Shown here: in pieces, positions 57,846 to 64,000 of the stretch
How the letters are laid out: each line of letters begins with the position of its first letter
Position numbering within the stretch: position 1 is the stretch's first letter
Assembly (NCBI GenBank): GCA_003996215.1
Contig: QJPP01002917.1
Location: forward strand, 248,001-312,000
Direction of reading: 5' to 3'
Source of the DNA: Jaltomata sinuosa
Taxonomy: Eukaryota > Streptophyta > Magnoliopsida > Solanales > Solanaceae
Length of the DNA stretch: 64,000 nt
Position numbers and translations under genes: made by a program
The notes under the pieces: model-generated
The model's database searches: none
What the model was told of the DNA's origin: nothing
The model's input: only the letters and a program-made list of their open reading frames with translations

Positions 57846-59300
57846 ATGGTTCGTACGAGATCATCGGCGTCACGCAGAGATGAGCCTCCCACTCCAGCTA
57901 AGGGTCGAGGACGCCCTCAATCAGTGGCACCTGCTAGAGCTGCTAGGGTAGAGATAGAGCCCGAGCAGCATGTGGATCAGAGGGCAGCCTAGGTACCACC
58001 AGCTCCAGTACCAGCCCCAGTGCCCACTTCTGTGCCAGCTCCAGCCGCAGCTCAGTCTCCAGATATTCGGGGATTACTATTACAGCTTTTGGGTGTGATT
58101 GGAGAGCGGCCTTCTGAGGTAACGCATACATTCGCTCAGTGGGCAGCCCTGGGTGCACAGAGCTCAGGAGCGCAGCCGGCTACTATGGCTCCCCGTGCGG
58201 AGGTCATTCCGGTTCCATCTATTGCACAGCCTCTTGCTCCTCGCCCAGTTATGATAGAGTTAGAGCAGAAGGCGTTGGGTAGGTTTTTGAGGTTAGCAGC
58301 TCCGAGGTTTGCTGGTACTTCTGGACAGGATCCACATGACTTTATTACTACCTGTGAGGAGATGTTGCATCATTTGGGTTTGTTGGAGACTCACGGGGTT
58401 GGTTATACTACCTATCAGTTGGGGGGCCCATCAAAGTTATGGTGGAGGGCCCAGGTTGCTTGTAGACCACCGTCGTCACCTCCTTTGACCTGGTCAGAGT
58501 TTTATGAGGCCTTTATGGCCAAGTTCCTACCTCAGAGTGATCGTGAGTGTCGTAGGGAGCAATTTACTCACCTTATGCAGGGGTCTACGACTGTCTCAGA
58601 GTATGAGATCCATTTTTATCACCTAGCACCGTTTGGAGCTATGATCATTCCTACCGAGGCAGATAGGATTCGCAGATTTGTATGGGATTTGAGGCTAGAG
58701 ATCAGGCAGCCAGCTGAGATATTGATTGCCGGTGGTCGGTCATTTCAGGCTATCGTAGACTATGCCCGTACTGTGGAGGACTTACAGCGACATGATCAGG
58801 GGTCCAGAGATAAGAGGCCTCGACATCAGGGTGTCTATAGTGGTTCCAGATATGGTGGTAGAGATTCTGGACAGTGGAGCCGGAGTTATCAGCCACAGCA
58901 GCACCAGGGTCAGTCCAGCCGACCGGTTCAGGCTTCCCTTCAGACTTTCGGTAGTACCCAGTTCGAGAAGGGTCAGAGCAGCCATCAGGGCTATAGCGGC
59001 CAGTCTTCGAGGGGTACAGTTTCTGGGGCATCAGGCCGTGGTGGTTATACGGGATCTGTTGGTTTTTCTTGACCGAGTAGGCCGCCGGGGGCTTGTTTTA
59101 CTTGTGGTGTGATTGGTCATTTTGCTAGAAATTGCCCTCAGCAGGGTACAGTTCAGTTGGCCGAGCCTTTACGGGCAGTTCAGCCCCCGGCTAAAAGGGG
59201 TGGTTGTCAGGGTAGAGGTGGTGCTCCACGCGGCAAAGCAGGTGGTGGGGATGGCGGTCGGGCAGGTGGAGGTTGTCGTCAGTTTTACGCGATCCCTAGG
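57846..59300 (+). pseudogene. gag: E4 gag, two nonsense codons only
   Basis: Start ATG 57846 (MVRTRSSASRRDEPP). The N-terminal 58 codons are Pro/Ala/Arg-rich, with an in-frame TAG at 57990. From 58020 a long open stretch carries the capsid core (QKALGRFLRLAAPRFAGTSG, DPHDFITTCEEMLHHLGL, WSEFYEAFMAKFLPQSD), ILIAGGRSFQAIVDYARTVE and a Gln/Ser/Gly-rich RNA-binding region (SRYGGRDSGQWSRSYQPQQ). A TGA at 59070 interrupts just before the single intact zinc knuckle (CFTCGVIGHFARNC, 59094-59135), and the same frame continues. It is the best-preserved gag here; both stops look like single C-to-T changes. Confidence 0.92.
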
Positions 59301-59824
59301 AGACCAGAGGCAGAGGCCTTAGATGCTGTGATTACAGGTACGATTTATGTGTGCCATCAGTCTGCTATGGCTTTATTTGATCCTGGATCCACTTGTTCAT
59401 ACGTATCTGCCTACTTTGTGCCTTGTTTGGGGTTGGTTTGTGAGCCATTATCTGTTCATGTTTCCGTTTCGACCCCAGTAGGAGATTCTTTAGTAGTGGA
59501 TCGGATTGTGAGATCTTGTATGCTATCTATTGGTGATTCAGAGACTTGGGGTGATTTGATGATTCTTGATATGCTAGGTTTTGATGTGATACTGGGCATG
59601 GACTGGTTATCCCCTCACCGTGTGGTTTTGGATTGTTATGCCAAGACCATTACCATAGCTGTACCCGGTGTATCCCCGGTTGTGTGGCAGGGTTCTGTTA
59701 GCCATCCACCATCTGGATCATCTCATGTCTTCGAGCTAGGAAGTTGATTTCCCGTGGGTGTTTAGCTTATCTATCATATGTCTGAGATGTTAGTGCTGAC
59801 TCTACTTCTCCTGAGTCTGTTCCT
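59301..59824 (+). pseudogene. pol: E4 aspartic protease and linker
   Basis: It continues the gag frame. Active-site region ALFDPGSTCSYVSAYF (about 59366-59415), then VPCLGLVCEPLSVHVSV, VVDRIVRSCMLSIGD and VILGMDWLSPH. A one-base loss near 59713 (TCTGGATCATCT versus TCTGGGATCATCT in E2) ends the frame at 59747. Past it the linker RKLISRG.LAYLSYV is visible in the next frame. The intact DPGST triad suggests that, apart from the frameshift, the domain was recently functional. Confidence 0.9.
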
Positions 59825-60440
59825 GTGGTTAGAGACTTCCTCGATGTGTTTCCTACCAACCTGCCAGGCCTTCCACCTGAGAGAGATATTGATTTCGCTA
59901 TTGAACTAGAGCCGGGAACCAGGCCCATTTCTATTTCTCCTTACCGTATGGCTCCTGCTGAGTTGAGGGAGCTTAAGGAGCAGCTCCAGGATCTGTTAGC
60001 TAAGGGGTTTATTAGACCTAGTGTGTCACCTTGAGGTGCTCCTGTTCTCTTCGTGAAGAAGAAGGATGGGTCGATGCGCATGTGTATTGATTATCGGCAG
60101 TTGAAGTTTCACGAGCGCAACTACCCCACTCATGACTTAGAGTTGGCGGCGGTAGTTTTCGCGCTTAAGATCTGGAGGCATTACCTATATGGAGTTCACT
60201 GTGATATCTTCACCGATCACCGTAGTCTTCAGTATATCACGAGTCAGCGGGAGTTGAACTCGAGGAAGAGGAGATGGGTCGAGTTACTGAAGGACTATGA
60301 CTTCACTATTCTGTATCATCCGGGCAAGGCAAACGTGGTAGCAGATGCCTTGAGCCGGAAGACAGTGAGTATGGGTAGCCTAGCTTCTCTCTCAGTTTCA
60401 GAGCGACCGTTGGCCTTAGACATCCAGTCCTTGGCTAACA
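59825..60440 (+). pseudogene. pol: E4 RT fingers fused in frame to RNase H (RT core deleted)
   Basis: VVRDFLDVFPTNLPGLPPE and PISISPYRMAPAELRELK lead to the RT fingers (PSVSP, TGA at 60032 replacing the Trp of SPWGAP, then VKKKDGSMRMCIDYRQL). At about 60103 the sequence jumps to KFHERNYPTHDLELAAVVF, the RNase H start, with the frame unbroken. Missing are PRIDDLF, FGLTNAP, the FIDD active site and the thumb, about 0.8 kb judged from E2. RNase H looks complete, with FTDHRSLQYI and HPGKANVVADALSR. The open frame 60053-61288 covers RNase H and most of integrase. Confidence 0.92.
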
Positions 60441-61981
60441 GTTTGGTTAGGCTCGACTTGTCGGATCCTAGCAGAGTTCTCGCTAGTGTTGGGGTTCGTT
60501 CTACTTTGATTGATCAGATTCAGAGCCAACAGTTTGAGGATCAGCAGTTGTGTGACCTTCGTGATCGGGTTGTTCAGGGTGAGACCAGTCGGGCTACTCT
60601 AGATTCAGATGGGGTTCTGAGGTTCGATAGTCGCCTTTGTGTTCCGAGGATTAGTGATTTGATTCAGTTGATACTTCATGAGGCACATTGTACTAGATAC
60701 TCCATTCACCCTGGCACAGCAAAGATGTATAGAAACTTGAGACAGCTTTACTGGTGGAGTGGTATGAAGCGGGATATAGCGGATTTCGTATCTCGGTGCT
60801 TGAATTGTCAGCAGGTTAAGTTCGAGCACATGAGACATGGTAGTTTGATGCAGCGAATTCCCATTCCTAAGTGGAAGTGGGAAAGGATTACTATGGACTT
60901 CGTTGTTGGTTTGCCTCGTACTTCTCATGGGTTTGATTCCATATGGGTGATTGTTGATAGGCTGACTAAGTCAGCACATTTCTTGCCGGTTCAGACTTCT
61001 TATGGCGCAGAGAGGTTAGCTCAGATCTACCTTCGTGAGATTGTTCGGTTGCACGGGGTCCCAGCTTCTATCATTTCAGACCGCGGCACTCAGTTCACAT
61101 CTCAGTTCTGGAGGGCTATTCAGCGAGATTTGGGTACAGAGGTTTATCTTAGTACCGCTTTCCACCCCCAGACAGATGGCCAGTCCGAGAGGACCATTCA
61201 GATTCTGGAGGACATGCTTCGGGCCTGTGTTCTTGACTTTGGAGGTTCTTGGGATCAGACTTGTTCCCTTGGAAGAGTTTGCTTATAATAACAGCTTCCA
61301 TTCGAGTATCGGCATGGCACCTTTTGAGGCTTTGTATGGCAGGCGTTGCAGATCACTGGTAGGTTGGTTTGATGGTTTTAGTTCTAGGCCACAGAGCACA
61401 GATTTGCTTCGAGATTCCTTAGACCGAGTTCGAGTGATTCGGGACAGACTTCGGGCAGCTCAGAGCAGGCAGAAGAATTATGCTGATCGTAGGCTTCGTG
61501 CCTTGGAGTTTAGTGTTGGTGACTTGGTGTTTCTCCGTGTATCGCCCATGAAGGGCGTGATGAGATTTGGTAGGCGGGGCAAGCTTAGCCCCAGGTACAT
61601 TGGGCCGTTTGAGATTCTTCAGAGGGTTGGTAGCGTTGCCTATCAGCTAGCCTTGCTCCGATGTTTTTAGCTATACATCCTGTATTTCATGTTTCGATGT
61701 TGCGTCGGTATGTCCCAGATGAGTCTCATGTGTTGCAGTGGGATTCAGTTCAGTTGGATGAGGGTTTAGCCTTTGTTGAGGAGCCGGCAGCTATTTTGGC
61801 CAGAGATGTCAGGAGATTGAGGTCTCGAGAGATCCCGGTTGTTAAGGTTTAGTGGAGGCACCGTCCAGTCGAGGAGGCTACCTGGGAGACCGAGAGAGAT
61901 ATGCGGGATCAGTATCCGCAGCTATTTTAGCCTTCAGGTACCCCCTTGACCTTGACTTTCGAGGACGAAAGTCTTTTTTAG
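60441..61981 (+). pseudogene. pol: E4 integrase with chromodomain-like C-terminus
   Basis: The HHCC domain (HEAHCTRYSIHPG, CLNCQQVKFEHMR, about 60680-60830) and catalytic core (ITMDFVVGLP, IISDRGTQFTS, FHPQTDGQSERT) are intact to 61255. A frameshift near 61257 moves the reading to the next frame (EFAYNNSFHSSIGMAPFEALYGRRC, ... RYIGPFEILQRVGSVAYQLA), and a one-base loss near 61662 moves it again (FHVSMLRRYVPDESHVLQW). The C-terminal chromodomain-like part has stops at 61850 (VKV*WRH) and 61928 (QLF*PSG). The natural stop is at 61979-61981, 10 bp before the LTR. Confidence 0.92.
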
Positions 61982-61991
61982 TAGTGGATGA
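61981..61991 (+). other. E4 polypurine tract
   Basis: GTAGTGGATGA directly precedes the 3' LTR. It is purine-rich though interrupted. The same tract is seen in E2 on the minus strand (14601-14612). Confidence 0.7.
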
Positions 61992-64000
61992 TGTAATGAC
62001 CCTTTCGGTTATTTCCACGTATATGTTTTCCTTGAACTGTTAGAGCTTGTTTGTAGTGGCCCCAAGTCATTTAAGGCTTGTAGAGACCGGTATTTCGGCG
62101 CGGGTCCATTTGTTTGATCGTAAGCTTCTTTGATAAATTTTCTGAACTTTGGGTCAAATGTCTCAGGGATTTTCTCTCAATATATAAAGAGTTAGAAGTC
62201 CCCCAAAATATCAAATCGAAGATCTACGAGTCTAGTTTCCAACGCACAAAACCTCACGTCCAACTGATCTCGGAGTAAAAAGTTATGACTGTTTTACCGC
62301 GGACTGTCTGGCAGGAACCGGGTTGCGAACCAGGTCGCGAACCGGGTCGGGTCAAAACCGATTTAAAGCCTCAACTTCACGTTTTAAAATGCCATTTCAG
62401 TTCTGAAACAGTGAGAAAACATAAGGGAGGGTTCCAAGAAAGTTCTTGAGTATCGAAATCGTGCGTACTTGAAAATATCTAATTTAAAAGTCGAAGGTGG
62501 TAGAAAATTATATTATTATTACCTTTTCAAAATATTTTAAAGGTTTATGAAAAATACTTTTGTTATGACATAATTGTGTATGTATTTATTTTATAAGGTT
62601 TTTATACATTGTATTATTTTAACGGAGATAGTAAATTTAGTTATATTGAAAATTATTATTATAATATAGTAGGTTTTATTGAAAATGATTTTCTATTAAT
62701 TATGATGTATTCAAAAGTTATATATATTGTACCATTAATATATGCAATACCCGAATATATATGTAACGGGATAGGAATATTTTAATATGGTCACCTCCAC
62801 TCCACGTGGAAGTGGAGGAGTGTGTACAACAATTTTCAAAATCAAGGTGCGGCTGCCACTTATTGATACATTAATTAGTAATTATCTAATAGCCTTGAAT
62901 GGATATATAATTTCTTTTGCCAAAAACCACCTCTTAATTAGATATTCATCACTTCTCCACCATTTGAAGAGGTTATGAGTGCTGCATATATGTATAATAA
63001 TTTTCAGAGGGGTGGGTTAGCATCTTATCCCATGATTTACATAATTTTGGGTTTAATCATTGTCAAAAAGGTTGGAGAATGGAATTACAAGAATTTTATA
63101 TATGATTTCCATGAAAAATGTTTCCTTTTAGAGTGGTTGTTTATAATAATCAATCAGTCAATGGGTTCTTTTTTTTTACCTACAAATTTGGATCAACTAC
63201 GTGAGTGTGAGCACGAGATTGAACTTGTTGGGAGTACTATTTTGTCGTGCACAAGAGCATGGAGAAGATGGTTAATTGGAAAACAAAAGATATATTTTTA
63301 ATACTTTCTTTTGATCACTGAAGAAAATCAATTATCTATGTCAAGTTATTCAAGCCCGAGTTCGAGTTTGACTTCGTGTTGGAGCTTTTTCGGAGAGGTT
63401 CAAGCTTGTCATCGGACGACAGGTAGGTTACGGTTTATTTTCCCTAGACTCCGCATATATAGGATAAAATAGTATTAATGGGCATCCTTGGGTTGGTTTA
63501 TTAGGTTGGTACCACAGACCTCGACCGCTTTATTCATGTCCGTCTTCTTTTGTTCCTCCGTTGATTGTAGTATTTGCCGATATATTTTATTTACCCTTGT
63601 GGTCCTGTGAGGCCTTGTTGACTCTGAAACATAGAAGGTGGGATTTTGGGAATGTCCGCGAGTCCCGGGCATAGAATTATCCTTCTAGGATGGTTATGCT
63701 TGCTGAGTAGTTGTGGGCCTGTGCAGGGTTGATAGGTTGATTGTGAGCTGCTGGGCAGCTATTGTGTTTGATCATACCATTTTCATGCATAAAAAGAGGT
63801 TTTATACAGGTTTTACTACGGTTTGGGCTTCGGGCCTACTGGCACCATTTTCTAAACCTTGCATGGCCCGGGGGGCCCGTTTTTTATGGAAATAATTTGG
63901 AAATGGTTTGATTTAACTTGTGAATATTCCTGGGTAAAAGGAAGTAAAATTATGTTTTAAAACACTAGTTTTACTACTACGCTAGACTCGGCAGGGCCGG
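61992..64000 (+). repeat. E4 3' LTR, first 2.0 kb
   Basis: It aligns with 54175-56185 with few substitutions, mostly C/T and G/A, and a handful of one-base indels. It ends at the window edge, about 1.45 kb short of the expected LTR end. Confidence 0.95.

Larger units (their letters stand above)
54175..64000 (+). mobile_element. E4: youngest-looking Tekay-like element, RT core deleted, 3' LTR cut by window end
   Basis: 5' LTR 54175-57632, primer site 57636-57647, gag from 57846, protease, RT fingers fused to RNase H, integrase with chromodomain, short polypurine tract and 3' LTR from 61992 to the edge. The left flank TAAGA should recur about 1.45 kb beyond the window. LTRs look only about 2-3% different by eye, the least of any pair here. 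Coding damage is light: four in-frame stops, three single-base frameshifts and one in-frame deletion. Without the RT catalytic core it could move only with helper enzymes. Confidence 0.93.

Noticed and set aside
58782..59031. Minus-strand open frames over E4 gag
   Set aside because: They are shadows of the gag RNA-binding region, which is open on the opposite strand through its Ser/Gly/Gln bias.
1..64000. Host genes, tRNA or rRNA genes
   Set aside because: I found no exon-like coding outside retroelement domains and no cloverleaf-like or rRNA-like sequence. The tRNA-like matches are primer-binding sites only.

Overview
This is nuclear DNA from a flowering plant, almost certainly a eudicot and probably an asterid such as a member of the Solanaceae. 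The host guess rests on remembered styles of Ty3/gypsy families and was not searched. I find no host gene, no structural RNA and no tandem satellite. Essentially every kilobase can be assigned to an LTR retrotransposon or a fragment of one. All coding regions are decayed by stop codons, frameshifts or deletions, so the window is a heterochromatin-like retrotransposon graveyard.

I labelled the elements E0 to E9 plus one Ogre-like LTR. Left to right: E0 (1-6518, minus) is the 5' LTR and gag of a chromovirus-like element whose remainder lies left of the window. A 66-bp scrap with a polypurine tract and a 4.2-kb LTR (6585-10760, plus) belong to a Tat/Ogre-like element into which E0 inserted. E1 (plus) is a Tekay-like element now spread over 10761-44242 in several pieces. 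It is interrupted by E2 (11553-22799, minus, complete with both LTRs and target-site duplication GTTTG) and by E3 (25376-36669, minus, complete Athila-like element with duplication GCAGT). Its pol and half of its 3' LTR are replaced by E6, the env-like half plus 3' LTR of another Athila-like element (about 37205-42052, plus).

E1 itself sits in the 3' LTR of E7 (minus, 44243 to about 53513). E7 also holds E8 (minus, about 48434-52925) and a patchwork of LTR pieces. A reverse-transcriptase relic E9 (53541-54174, plus) is cut by the youngest-looking element, E4 (plus, 54175 to beyond 64000), which has 3.46-kb LTRs.

The elements share a recognisable plan. The Tekay-like ones have an initiator-Met-tRNA primer site, gag with one CCHC knuckle, an aspartic protease with a DPGST active site, RT-RNase H-integrase and a C-terminal chromodomain. 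The Athila-like E3 has an Asp-tRNA-type primer site, gag, protease and a second ORF of the plant-transposon-protein type. No reverse transcriptase here looks functional: three elements (E3, E4, E7) have lost its catalytic core by deletion, in E4 and E7 in frame and just after the same conserved motif, and two others carry altered active sites.

The most unusual non-coding signal is that several unrelated LTR families carry a cluster of CpG-rich short palindromes or repeats directly upstream of their TATA-like box. All element names are local labels. Family assignments rest on motif recognition, not database searches.
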